Shown here: one piece after another, positions 36,021 through 45,791 of the stretch
Position numbering within the stretch: the first letter of the stretch is position 1
Layout: the number at the start of each line of letters is the position of its first letter
Assembly (NCBI GenBank): GCA_030620095.1
Contig: JAUTXW010002359.1
Coordinates: 3,391,501-3,455,500, forward strand
From: Kuschelorhynchus macadamiae
Taxonomy: Eukaryota; Arthropoda; Insecta; Coleoptera; Curculionidae
DNA length: 64,000 nucleotides
Direction of reading: 5' to 3'
The notes under the pieces: model-generated
Databases searched by the model: none
What the model was told of the DNA's origin: nothing
Seen by the model: the letters and a program-made list of their open reading frames with translations, nothing else
Position numbers and translations under genes: made by a program

Positions 36021-38009
36021 CACTGGCCGACAAGATTTTTCTTACATAGGCCGGCTCATTATTTTCACAATGGAAATACCCTCCCAATAATAAAAAAAAT
36101 ATTCGGAAAGCCCTAATACGTACCATTTTTTAATAGCCTAATTAGAACCTTTTATATTGGTAGGTAAACAATTTTTACAACGGAAAAATTACCTAGACTG
36201 GGTTGTTTACAACATTAGACATAAAATAAACGTTAAACATCACTCTTTTGTTGAGTTTCGAATTGAGTGGTCCTCTGTGTATCGATAAGCAAGTGTATGT
36301 GAAGACGAGAATGTCGAGTCAAACGCGCCGAAGTTGCAAAATTTCTCCTGACAAATTGTATTATATTTGTGGAGAATTTCTAGTGAAATCACAAGCCATG
36401 CCATTTTCCGAAAATGTAAAAAAAGCCCATTTTAAATATTTTGGTGTGTTAATTGGGGATCAAGATAAGCGGTGGGTTCCCCATGTGTGACGATTATTAT
36501 TTTTGCCTGACAAAGACTGAATGTTATTCCAAAAACGGAAAGCACAATATAGAATATCCAAATTTGCAATCTGCCATACGACCTGTTCCTCATAATAAAA
36601 ATTTGCCAGTTGCGCCTTTAAATTGGCAAGATATTGGTTTGGGAGGTAATGGAGATAACGCATCATTAGGCAGCTCAGAAAAACAGTGCACCGATCTCAC
36701 TTTTACTTTTTTTTTACTTAATTAAATGATTTATTACGTGATTTGGGGTTATCAAAGCAACAGTCAGAACTTCTGGGTTCCCTTCTTAAGGAATGGAACC
36801 TATTGGCCAAAGAAACAAAAATTACGAATTTCAGAAGAAGAAATGCTACGTTTTCTGAATTCTACGGTATGGGAAATTCGTTGTCCACGAGTACTGATAT
36901 AGACAATTTAATGCAGGAACTTGATATTGAACATTCTCCCTGTGAGTGGCGCTTATTTATAGACTCATCTAAATAAAGCTTAAAAGCTGTGTTACTGCAT
37001 AATGGAAATTTAAAACCCTCTATACCAGTTGCCCATTCAGTTGCAATGGAGACTTAAAAGTTATACCGATTTTAGTGGGACTTCAGGGGAGATTAACAAA
37101 ATATTGCTGTTTTCTTTGTTTATGGGACAGTCGTGCAATAAATCAGCATTATGTACCGGGATCTCAAAATGTTAAATTTATACCTCTTGTTGATCCCAAA
37201 AATATCCTTTTTCCTCCTCTTCACATTAAACTTGGGCTGATGAAAAACTTTCTAAAGGCTTCGAATAAAGATGGTGATGGATTTAAATACCTAAGACAAG
37301 TCTTTCCCCAGTTAAGTGATGCCACAAAAAAAAAAGTCATTTTTATTGGACCAGAAATCAGAAAATTCTGGACGATGTCAATATTACGGAAAAGCTTACC
37401 AGGCAGGAACTCAGATGGAATTCATTTGTTAATGTAGTAAGAGGATTTTTAGGCAACAATATGGATGAAAATTATGAACAATTAGTTAATGAACTCTTAG
37501 ATGCCTATAAAGTGCTTGGTGCCAGAATGTCTTTAAAAATTCACTTCCTCCATTCCCATCTGTCATTTTTTCCTAAAAAATTGGAAGCTGTTAGTGAGCA
37601 GGGTGAAAGGTTTCACCAAGATATCAGAACAATAAAAATTCGGTACCAAGGACGATGGGATCCAGCCATGATGGGTGACTACTGTTGGTTTTTGAAGAGA
37701 GAAGATAGGACACCTCATAAACGGAAAAAATTAAGTTTAATTACTGTTTTAAGTTAATATTTTTCTCGTTTGCTTTTTTCTTAGATGTATGGTATGTTTA
37801 ATAGGTAAAAACTGTAAACATAGTCAATAAACAGGGTTAAGAATTTCCTGAAATAATTTTTTCTATAGATATTAAGTATCGTAACATGGTTCTACAACTC
37901 TAACAAGAAGACCCTACGTGCTACAGCTTTCTATTTTTTCTCTCCATTTTATTAGATTATGCTATTCTGATTTGTGTTACAACAAAAAATTTTTTTTTGT
38001 CGGCCAGTG
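36021..38009 (+). mobile_element. DNA transposon with CACTGGCCGACAA termini
   Basis: CACTGGCCGACAA at 36021-36033 is matched by its reverse complement at 37997-38009, so there are 13-bp perfect TIRs enclosing 1989 bp. The enclosed coding remnants (36311-37756) all lie in the plus orientation and belong to one protein. No convincing target duplication is visible (TTTTGAAA on the left, ATTAAACA on the right). The CAC-type terminus recalls Transib-like ends, but the protein motifs I see are not those of Transib, so the superfamily is left open. Confidence 0.8.
36311..37756 (+). pseudogene. Transposon-borne protein of the insect 'Cc8L18.2-like' type, frameshifted
   Basis: Consecutive pieces follow the same protein. 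The first is MSSQTRRSCKISPDKLYYIC then GEFLVKSQAMPF, a Cys-containing N-terminal domain with WVPHVCD. Next are YYFCLTKTECYSKNGKHNIE, RPVPHNKNLPVAPLN and GLSKQQSELLGSLLKEWNLL. Then come NATFSEFYGMGNSLS, IEHSPCEWRLFIDSSK, GLQGRLTKYCCFLCLWDSRA and PLVDPKNILFPPLHIKLGLM. Last are MSLKIHFLHSHLSFFPKKLE and EQGERFHQDIRTIKIRYQGR with WDPAMMGDYCWFLKRE. These motifs are shared by a repetitive group of insect and cnidarian predicted proteins often labelled 'uncharacterised' or Cc8L18.2-like. At least five frame breaks or deletions separate the pieces. Its position between the 36021/38009 inverted repeats supports transposase function, which is inference. Conserved acidic residues (FIDSS, LVDPKN, GERFHQD) could form a nuclease site. 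Confidence 0.75.
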
Positions 38010-38217
38010 ATTAAACAGTTATTTTGTAGTTTAAATTAGGATTATAGTAATGTAGCAATTGAAAAATACAAATTGTTTTTGAAAACTTTTGAAGCAACTG
38101 AAATTTAAAAATATTTGCAGGTTCTCGCTTTTCACCCTGTACAACAGAATTCTTACCATAAATAACATTTTCAGTATTAATATCACAAATACAATTTTTT
38201 TTCCGGGAAAAATTGGA

Positions 38218-38929
<712 letters not shown>

Positions 38930-39427
38930 CTTAAAAAGGGCTCAGCTAATTTCAATAAATTTGGTAGCGCTAAAAAAAGCAATGGGATCCAAAGTTTTTG
39001 AGTTTACGATTTGATAACTTACCACTAAAGGGCGTTTTTTATAACAGAAATTGCAGGTTTTCTAGAAAAAAGAAACGAATGCATAAGGTCCTTTACTCGA
39101 AAATATAAGAAAATAAAGCCAAAATAAACACGCACAAACCGCATCTCGATATTTTTTCCTAAGCCGAAATTTTAGGCGATGAAACTTTCACTAACTTGTT
39201 TTAAATCTAAGATAAATTCGAGTCCTGTTTGTTAAATACCTTTTGCCATATTTTTTGTTATAAAAAAAAGTCCAAATGCCTAAAATAAAATAACACAATT
39301 TAATTCTTAGAAAGATTTGTTTTTAACTAAAACCACTATCAAAATGACTGCTTTGGTTTAAATTCCCGAACCGATCACCTTTTTGCGTACTGTGGCCCTG
39401 GAAAGGACCGATTTTGAACAAAAAATA

Positions 39428-40470
39428 TTATTTAATTCTTAAGTGTTCAAATTGTCTTCTGTCACGTTCCACACATTGTTCCAAATTTTCATGGATGGAG
39501 AAAACTGCCTCTTCAATTTCAGTCATAGGCAGCCGTCGAATTTCATTTTGAATTCTGTTTTGCATATCTAACTTTGTTGTTGGCGTAGTTTGAAAAATAA
39601 TGTCTTTCATACGTCCCTATAAATCAAAGTCGAGAAAAGTCAAGTCGGGCGGCCTGGCCGGACAAGAAAATAAGCTTCCCCTTCCTATCCAGCGCTCTTG
39701 AAAAGCCTCGATGATATGGGTCCGAACGTTAATGGAAAAATGCGCTGGAAAACCGTCTAATTGCAAGAACATGATTTGCCTAATATCCAGTGGCGCAGCA
39801 TCTAACAAAACTGGCAACTCATTGATTAAAAACTCTAAGAAGAGGTTACGAGTAAGCGCTGGCTCAACAAAGTAGGGTCCGATAATGCTGGCTCCTATAA
39901 TCCCAAATCGCACGTTTATACTCCAGCGTCCTTGCTGCTACATGTTTACCCTACCGTTACTATTAAAACTAGCTTCGTCGGTCCATAGAATCTGTAATAA
40001 GAAATTTCGACTTTCATGAATCATGCCTAAAATCCAGTGAGAATAATTTAATCTATGATCGAAATCTTCTTCATTTAAGGCTTGGTGCAAGACTATGCGG
40101 TAAGGATGCAGTCTAAAAAAACATGTTGATACGTAATACAACATAATACTGAACAGGGTATTAAATTTACCTGTTGTCTTTTAAAAAGTTTTGAACAGTC
40201 GCCCGTTCTACCCCTGGTCTAAAGATAACGACCTAGTTCCTATATGTCTGTTTAACTCTATATAATACAAGACAATAGTAATAATATTCTTCTCAGTTTT
40301 TCCATTGCGACGCCTATGAAATTTAGGACGACGAAAACTACCAGTATCGCGTAATCGCTGTACCAAGCGTGGAAATACTCTCCTTTCGTAATGCTGTCGA
40401 TCTGGATACCCTGCCGCGCACTGTCTTTCAGCTATTGTTGCATTTCAACGGCTTCATCGTTTGTGAGAAG
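39428..40470 (-). pseudogene. Tc1/mariner transposase, DD41D-like, several nonsense changes
   Basis: Read on the minus strand: an initial MLLTNDEAVEM with an early stop, then (shifted) AAGYPDRQHYERRVFPRLVQ and RLRDTGSFRRPKFHRRR, the helix-turn-helix region. Next comes QALNEEDFDHRLNYSHWILG and ILWTDEASFNSNGRVNM (first Asp in WTDEA). A TAG sits where the family has a sense codon, followed by GIIGASIIGPYFVEPALTRN. Then FLQLDGFPAHFS carries the second Asp and PARPPDLTFLDF the third. I count 41 residues from the second to the LD Asp, as in the copy at 13910. A TGG-to-TAG change follows LDFDL, and the natural C terminus is RMKDIIFQTTPTTKLDMQNR to the stop at 39428. The sequence differs clearly from the other two mariners, so it is a different subfamily. 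Confidence 0.85.
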
Positions 40471-41048
40471 CATTTTGAATACTTATATACACAGTTAATA
40501 AGAATGAAACTGCGTTTAATAAAGATTTGAAATTTCCTTCGAATACTATTTAGGAGTTTGTCATTTATTTCCACGGCCTACTACTTATCTTATTGAGGGA
40601 AGCAAAGAGTGCTTTTTATTTAACATATAAATTGTGCAAGTGTAGATTAATATTTCATTTTTGGCTTAAAGCACCTATCAAGGCCGAAAATCGCCAGTAA
40701 AGTAAAAGTAGAAGCAAGTAAAATTTGTTAAAATGTTCATTTTACTCAGCTATTTTTTAATTACTCGCTAATACTCTAGCTTATAGGGACTTTGATTTTC
40801 TATTTTAGTTTGCAAAAAATTATATGGAAGTGTTTAAGTTTTTTTCCCAAAAATCCGCTCTTGTTGCTCTGTTGTGTTTAGGTTATGAAGAAGTTATAAA
40901 GATACCACTTGTATGTGCTTATTTCACCTTCATCTTGCTATTTTTTCGTGCAAAAAAATATCGATAGATTTAATTTCTTTTAGAAAACTTGTAATTCCTG
41001 TTATATTACAGAAAAACGTCCTCTAGCGGCAAGATACCAAATTACAAA

Positions 41049-41052
<4 letters not shown>

Positions 41053-41112
<60 letters not shown>
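41053..41112. repeat. (AT)n run, left flank of the tandem array
   Basis: About 60 bp of perfect AT. It joins the first 278-bp unit at 41113. Confidence 0.95.
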
Positions 41113-41115
<3 letters not shown>

Positions 41116-41216
41116 AGTATGTTTTCATTCCACTTACACCAACGTCATAACAAGAAAATGATCCTTGTTTGGAACATGTTCTGCATCACAGCAGACACAA
41201 TGATCCATTTTAGTCA

Positions 41217-41261
41217 AACGACGATCGCGATTTCGCTCTTATTAGAGCTCATCAGGCCGCC
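41217..41261 (-). ncRNA. Hammerhead ribozyme, unit 1 (type I)
   Basis: Minus-strand order: helix I 5' strand GGCGGC (41261-41256), then CUGAUGA (41255-41249). Helix II is GCUCU with AGAGC closing an AAUA loop (41248-41235; five Watson-Crick pairs), then GAAA (41234-41231). Helix III is formed by the palindrome AUCGCGAU (41231-41224), with C41223 as the base before the cleavage site (AUC). The helix I 3' strand is GUCGUU (41222-41217), pairing with GGCGGC by three Watson-Crick and three G-U pairs. All core nucleotides match the consensus. Helix III is either a tiny hairpin (AUC, GC, GAU) or forms between two copies, as known for short-helix-III animal hammerheads. Confidence 0.9.
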
Positions 41262-41494
41262 ATAGACTAGCGAGCCCCGTCTGGGGCAAAGGCACAAAAT
41301 GGAATCACAAAAACAACTACTCCGCTGGCTAATACCACGACCGGCATTGAATTACATTGTGACTCCTGGCTTTCGTTGAGAGTATTAAATGATAGTATGT
41401 TTTCATTCCACTTACACCAACGTCATAACAAGAAAATGATCCTTGATTGGATCATGTTCTGCATCACAGCAGACACAATGATCCATTTTAGTCA

Positions 41495-41539
41495 AACGAC
41501 GATCGCGATTTCGCTCTTATTAGAGCTCATCAGGCCGCC
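41495..41539 (-). ncRNA. Hammerhead ribozyme, unit 2 (type I)
   Basis: Identical in all core and helix positions to unit 1, shifted by exactly 278 bases. CUGAUGA is at 41533-41527, GAAA at 41512-41509, and the predicted cleavage between 41501 and 41500. Confidence 0.9.
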
Positions 41540-41773
41540 ATAGACTAGCGAGCCCCGTGTAGGGCAAAGGCACAAAATGGAATCACAAAAACAACTACTC
41601 CGCTGGCTAATACCACGACCGGCATTGAATTACATTGTGACTCCTGGCTTTCGTTGGGAGTATTAAATGATAGTATGTTTTCATTCCACTTACACCAACG
41701 TCATAACAAGAAAATGATCCTTGTTTGGAACATGTTTTGCATCACAGCAGACACAATGATCCATTTTAGTCAA

Positions 41774-41818
41774 AACGACGATCGCGATTTCGCTCTTATT
41801 AGAGCTCATCAGGCCGCC
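41774..41818 (-). ncRNA. Hammerhead ribozyme, unit 3 (type I)
   Basis: Core and helices as in units 1 and 2. One extra A (one of four at 41772-41775) lengthens the U-run at the outer end of helix I and does not disturb the core. Predicted cleavage is between 41780 and 41779. Confidence 0.9.
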
Positions 41819-41850
41819 ATAGACTAGCGAGCCCCGTGTAGGGCAAAGGC

Positions 41851-41853
<3 letters not shown>

Positions 41854-41885
<32 letters not shown>
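41854..41885. repeat. (AT)n run, right flank of the tandem array
   Basis: About 32 bp of perfect AT directly following the truncated third unit. Confidence 0.95.
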
Positions 41886-41887
<2 letters not shown>

Positions 41888-42212
41888 CTGTTCTCTTAAT
41901 AGGTTGAAATTCCAAGGAAGATCTGTTTTTTTAATTTAGTTGGTTAGATTTTTATTGACCGAGGTTAGGTTAGAAACAATATGTCGAGATGCGGTGTAAG
42001 CGTGCTTAATTAGGGCGCTATTTTTTCATTAAAAAAAACCATATCGATACATTTAATTTTTTTTAGAAAATTTGTAATTTTTGTTATATTATAAAAAAAC
42101 GCCCTGTAGTGGTAAGATCCCAAATCAAAAACACAATTAGTTAGATAAAGTTGGATCCACAAGTAATGATTTTTTCAGCGATACCAAGTTTATTAAAATC
42201 CGTAGACCCGTT

Positions 42213-43709
42213 ATCGGTTTATAGAGATTTATTTTTTATATTTAAAACACCCACCACCACTTCAGAGATAGAAAAAAAAATTATAACAAAAAAGACTTGG
42301 TTTTATCTCATTTTTTAAATCCACACATTTTTGTGTTATCTTAATAAAGTGAAATTTCGAGAAACACTGTTTTTTTTAATTAAGGGTATTAATTACGCCC
42401 TTTAGCGGTCATCTTAGAAATGTATTTTTGAGATTTGAGCTATAAAGTACCCAACGAAATAAAATATATAATCTCCATAAACTTTAACATGTTTTGTTTT
42501 TCTGGTTAGAGGGAAGTATAGTAATCGCCAAAAAATTTCCTTTGGAAATTTTTACATTTCTTCACGTTCCAGGGTGCTGAAAAACATGTTCCCCACTTCT
42601 GTGAGCCAGACTCTGGGTCTTTATATGCTTACACTACATGTCTGTCAGTCTGCCTTTTATTGTCAAAAAATAAAAATAATAAACAAAAAGTCAAAAAAAA
42701 ACAAATCGAAAAATATACTAAAACAAATTATAATAGAACAAAATAAAAAATTAAAATAAATAAAATATATAGAAATAATAAAAAATAGACAATAAAAAAG
42801 TATACTGAAGTATCCATGCTTTTTTTGTATTTAAGTATATATATTCCTGTAATTGAATGCATGCATGTATGTACTATGTAAGTATGCATGTATATGCGTA
42901 AGTGTGTATATATGTACGCATGTGCGTAAGTGTGAATCTAATAGTTTTAAACTTCAAGATCTTGACACATCAAAGTTATAGAGATAAAAAATGTGTATTA
43001 CAACAATCTGGAAAATTATTGAGAATGATTATAAAAAAGTCGGTGCCTTTTGACTTCCCTTGATAACAATTTAACAAAGGGCGAAAAGAAAAAATAATAT
43101 GGTAAGAACAGAAACATAAGTCTTGTTTATGAATGAACATATTCGATTCCTAAACAAAAGAGAACACACACATATTTTACAACACACTAAATTATGTTAT
43201 GTGAGGAATCGAGATGTTCCAAGATTTTAATTTTTTTTTCGTTTTTAGTCAACTTAATAAATTATACTTATAGTTTTTGTTGCGCGGATAAAAAGACACA
43301 TAAAAAAAAAGAAAGATACCAAAGCATTTTACCACTGTTAGGCACAAACAGGATTTCTTGGCTTCTATGCTAACCACAAACACAATGCAAATCTACAAGC
43401 CATTACCATTTTTCGTAATTTTTATTATAATTCTCTAATCGCTCTATAGATATCCTGGTTGTCCTTTATTAGTAAACTACTTTGTATATACGTACTTACA
43501 CAAAAATAATTTAACTTTTATTTAGAAATTGACGCATATTATGCCATATCTAAGCATTCATTAAATGTTGGTTTATTTTCTAACCATGAACCCATATTAT
43601 GAAGAATCAAAGTAAAATATCCAACATAATGAACTCCATATGTATAAGAAGTTAATTTTTAGGATATCATTCTATAATAAACTTTTCAGTTTAACAAAAA
43701 CTTAAAACA
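42213..43709. other. Region downstream of the LRR-Ig gene; probable 3' UTR or intron
   Basis: No coding exon recognised. A purine/AT-rich low-complexity stretch lies at 42660-42800, and a TATGTA/GCATGTA-type repeat (ATGCATGCATGTATGTAC) at 42855-42935. The ORF at 42574-42759 is low-complexity Lys/Asn and not credible. On the minus strand this is where the 3' UTR of the LRR-Ig gene, or its next exon, would lie. Confidence 0.4.
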
Positions 43710-45245
43710 TTACCTAGATTCTCTGCATGAGTCTCCTATCCAGTCATTTTTCGCAGTCTGCACGGGCGGTTCCTCACTGGTCCATTTTTTATCATTTGAT
43801 GTACCGGGTGTGGTAATCTCCAAAGTGCTCTCCTCCTCCTCCTCATTTTCGTGATCCGTGTCTGTTCCCGGAACTACACAATAGTCACCATTTTTTTTAT
43901 TAATAGCTACTAAACCAGTGCTATCTTCCCTATTTACTCCACCGTTTAAATTTCTGTGGCACGCTTTCTGCTTCATTTCGATTTTTTCGTAGTTGTCTTC
44001 ACGTCGGCACTCGGCGCTATGCCATTTCAACAGACGCTTCTTCCGAACGCTAAGAAAACAAGCCACTAAGAGGCAACACAAAATCGCGAAGGACACACCG
44101 AGAAGAACACTTACAATTAAGGCTTTTTGAGAAAATTTGCTATCCGAGCTTTTTTTCGACACTGTTAGAGTCACAACTGCATCAGCTTTACCCGCCTTAT
44201 TTTCAGCAGCACACATATAAACCCCTGCGTCTTGAATCTCTGCACTGTGTATTGTAAGTTCACTGGCGTTCCTTTTTTGGCTTAGTATATACACTTTCTT
44301 AGAGTTTGCGTGAACGGAGCCAGTTACGTTCGAAATAATTTTATTCCGTAAAAGCCACTTTACGTTTGGTCTAGGAATTCCGTCTATGTTACAAGAAAGA
44401 GTAATATTTTTACCTTCCACTCCTTTTGCCTTACTTTCGCTAGCATATATCTTGGGTGGGCAAGCAAATTCGTCAAGGTCCAGCGATTTCCAAGACATAT
44501 CTAATAGTCTCTTGGGACTTCGACATATCGGAGGTATGTCGTACGGCACATTCTGCTGCAGCATCCATTCCCTTAAGTCTCTCAATTTGCAAGAACAATT
44601 CCAGGGATTTCCTGTCAACTCCAGGCCATGAAGATTGCGGAGAATTGTAAATGATGATGCTTCTACTTCAGAAAGCTTATTGTTATCCAGCTTGAGCCAT
44701 TCTAGAGTTTCCTCTAAGCCTAAAAAAGCCTTGATGTTAATATTGTCGATTTTACAGCTGGATAGTTCCAGTTTCACCAGTTGAGGAATACTGATAAAGG
44801 CTTGATTGAAAATAGTTTGAATGGGGTTATTATTTAGCCTTAATTCTCTGAGCTCGGAAATAAACGCAAAGCTATTTGACGGTATAGCGGACAAAAGATT
44901 ATAGCTTAAGTCAAGTTCCACAAGGTTAATTAGATCTTTGAAAGCATATTTCTCTATGGATTTCACCCGACATTTCACCAAAAATATTTTCTGTAAATTA
45001 ACTAAGCCAGCTTTGCTAAATTCTTGGTCCTTCAGGGTGGCTATGATGTTTTCTGTAAGGTCAAGTATTTGTGTGCCACTATCCAAATTAGGGGGGATCA
45101 TTGTAAGATTGGCATTGGGGCAGACGACCGATTCTTTACCGCTTTTCCACTTGCACTCACATGTTCTAGGAGGACACTCCGCCATCAAAGTGGATATTAC
45201 CATGGTTACGATTATTGCAGATATGTAATAAGTAATATGTGGCAT
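43710..45245 (-). CDS. Kekkon-type LRR-Ig single-pass membrane protein
   Basis: An intact 511-codon frame. Residues 1-22 form a signal peptide (ITYYISAIIVTMVISTLMAE). Cys-rich LRRNT follows (about 24-52; CPPRTCECKW). There are roughly six leucine-rich repeats (about 56-210; LVELDLSYNLLSAIPSNSF, LRELRLNNNPIQTIF, LEWLKLDNNKLSEVEASSF). LRRCT runs about 213-262 (NPWNCSCKLRDLREW to FACPP). One C2-type Ig domain (265-362) has Cys285, Trp297 and Cys345 in the DAGVYMCAAENKAG motif. A transmembrane helix (about 374-399) is followed by a basic stop (RKKRLLKWH) and a ~110-residue acidic cytoplasmic tail with EEEEEE. Known from family: kekkon-like LRR-Ig proteins act at the cell surface in neural and EGF/BMP-related signalling. 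The exact paralogue is not assigned. A splice acceptor upstream (45352) places the start exon. The final codons AGG TAA also spell a possible donor (AG|GTAATG), so the protein might extend into another exon. Confidence 0.92.
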   Translation of the reverse strand: MPHITYYISAIIVTMVISTLMAECPPRTCECKWKSGKESVVCPNANLTMIPPNLDSGTQILDLTENIIATLKDQEFSKAGLVNLQKIFLVKCRVKSIEKYAFKDLINLVELDLSYNLLSAIPSNSFAFISELRELRLNNNPIQTIFNQAFISIPQLVKLELSSCKIDNINIKAFLGLEETLEWLKLDNNKLSEVEASSFTILRNLHGLELTGNPWNCSCKLRDLREWMLQQNVPYDIPPICRSPKRLLDMSWKSLDLDEFACPPKIYASESKAKGVEGKNITLSCNIDGIPRPNVKWLLRNKIISNVTGSVHANSKKVYILSQKRNASELTIHSAEIQDAGVYMCAAENKAGKADAVVTLTVSKKSSDSKFSQKALIVSVLLGVSFAILCCLLVACFLSVRKKRLLKWHSAECRREDNYEKIEMKQKACHRNLNGGVNREDSTGLVAINKKNGDYCVVPGTDTDHENEEEEESTLEITTPGTSNDKKWTSEEPPVQTAKNDWIGDSCRESR

Positions 45246-45351
45246 CGTGGCACTCCTACTAAAAAGGTTATCGATAGAGTGTTCGATGGTCGCTTTCTTC
45301 TTCTTCGGCCTCCATCTTGAAATCAGCGTTACGAGTTACCACTTGGCAAAT
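45246..45351 (-). promoter_or_regulatory. 5' UTR segment of the LRR-Ig gene with an upstream ORF
   Basis: On the minus strand CTGTTTCAG ends at 45352, giving an acceptor and a 106-base leader before the ATG at 45243-45245. The leader holds an upstream ATG (45313-45315) in the strong-looking context AAGATGG. It opens a 15-codon frame (MEAEEEESDHRTLYR) closed by TAA at 45268-45270, 22 bases before the main ATG and in a different frame. Such uORFs commonly lower translation of the main ORF. An effect here is inference. Confidence 0.6.
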
Positions 45352-45602
45352 CTGAAACAGAAATTTGTCAGTTAGGCAAATATTTAAATGAGATGGCAAT
45401 GCATGGTAATCTGGCTAATTAACACAGATTTTAAAATACCTTAACTATACAAAAAAACACATTAAATGATTTACAAAATGCCTAATGAATATGACTTTGT
45501 TTACCACTTCTTGTAGTCTCCTACCCACTGGCGTAGATATAGAATAAGAAATACAAACTTTTAAAGTCTAAGTCTCAGTCGAAATACAAATGTTTATTAT
45601 TA

Positions 45603-45650
45603 ACTTAGGCCACATGTTTCGTCCAACCGGGCATCATTAGGCCTCCAAGT
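45603..45650 (-). ncRNA. Hammerhead-like motif, PLE-B left end
   Basis: Minus-strand order: ACUUGGAGGC, then CUAAUGA (45640-45634; consensus G changed to A). Next come U, helix II strands around GGUU, GAAA (45620-45617), palindrome ACAUGU, G, and GCCUAAGU. Helix I is strong: AGGC pairs with GCCU and ACUU with AAGU, leaving GG bulged. The G after ACAUGU in the cleavage position and the CUAAUGA change predict inactivity. Confidence 0.55.
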
Positions 45651-45791
45651 AAAAATTAAATACAATAAAATAGTAAAATTAAATTAAAATACCTTAAAAA
45701 CGACGAACAATAAATCTACACAAGCACGTGACGATGTTGACAAATAGACTGTTAGCAATAGGAAAATGTGGGGATATATCATGTAAACATA

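Larger units (their letters stand above)
41113..41853 (-). repeat. Retrozyme-like tandem array: 2.7 copies of a 278-bp hammerhead-bearing unit
   Basis: GATAGTATGTTTTCATTCCA starts units at 41113, 41391 and 41669 (period 278). The third unit is truncated at 41853. The copies differ by only a few bases (for example CTTGTTTGGAAC or CTTGATTGGATC, CCCCGTCTGGGG or CCCCGTGTAGGG, one extra A in unit 3), so the array is young relative to the surrounding decayed DNA. There is no ORF. Each unit contains on the minus strand one hammerhead ribozyme with the full conserved core. Cleavage of a minus-strand transcript would release 278-nt monomers. Animal retrozymes are non-coding tandem repeats of a few hundred bp with type I hammerheads, found as small circular RNAs. 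This array fits that definition. Its mobilisation by Penelope-like RT is inferred, though PLEs lie 4-10 kb away. Both sides are AT microsatellite, suggesting insertion into, or recombination at, an AT run. Confidence 0.88.
38936..42212 (-). mobile_element. Tc1/mariner element copy 3, with inserted retrozyme-like array
   Basis: The outer left sequence GGGCTCAGCTAATTTCAATA (38939 on) is matched as reverse complement near 42160-42212. The inner TIR blocks (CTTACCACTAAAGGGCGTTT at 39019, and AACCGCATCTCGATAT near 39140) match 41985-42120. A second partial copy of this inner block occurs at 40940-41050, directly before the AT run and tandem array at 41053-41885. The element was therefore interrupted, and part of its subterminal region exists twice. 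A further eroded 'ACGCCCTTTAGCGGTCATCT' block lies at 42395. The broken transposase (39428-40470) lies between the TIRs. Confidence 0.7.

Noticed and set aside
36021..38009. Transib element
   Set aside because: The CAC-type terminus is reminiscent, but the protein motifs are not those of Transib and no 5-bp GC-rich target duplication is present.
41113..41853. CRISPR array
   Set aside because: The repeat unit is 278 bp without short repeat/variable spacer structure, and the genome is eukaryotic.
44386..45320. Plus-strand ORFs over the LRR-Ig gene
   Set aside because: Antisense shadows of the intact 511-codon frame.
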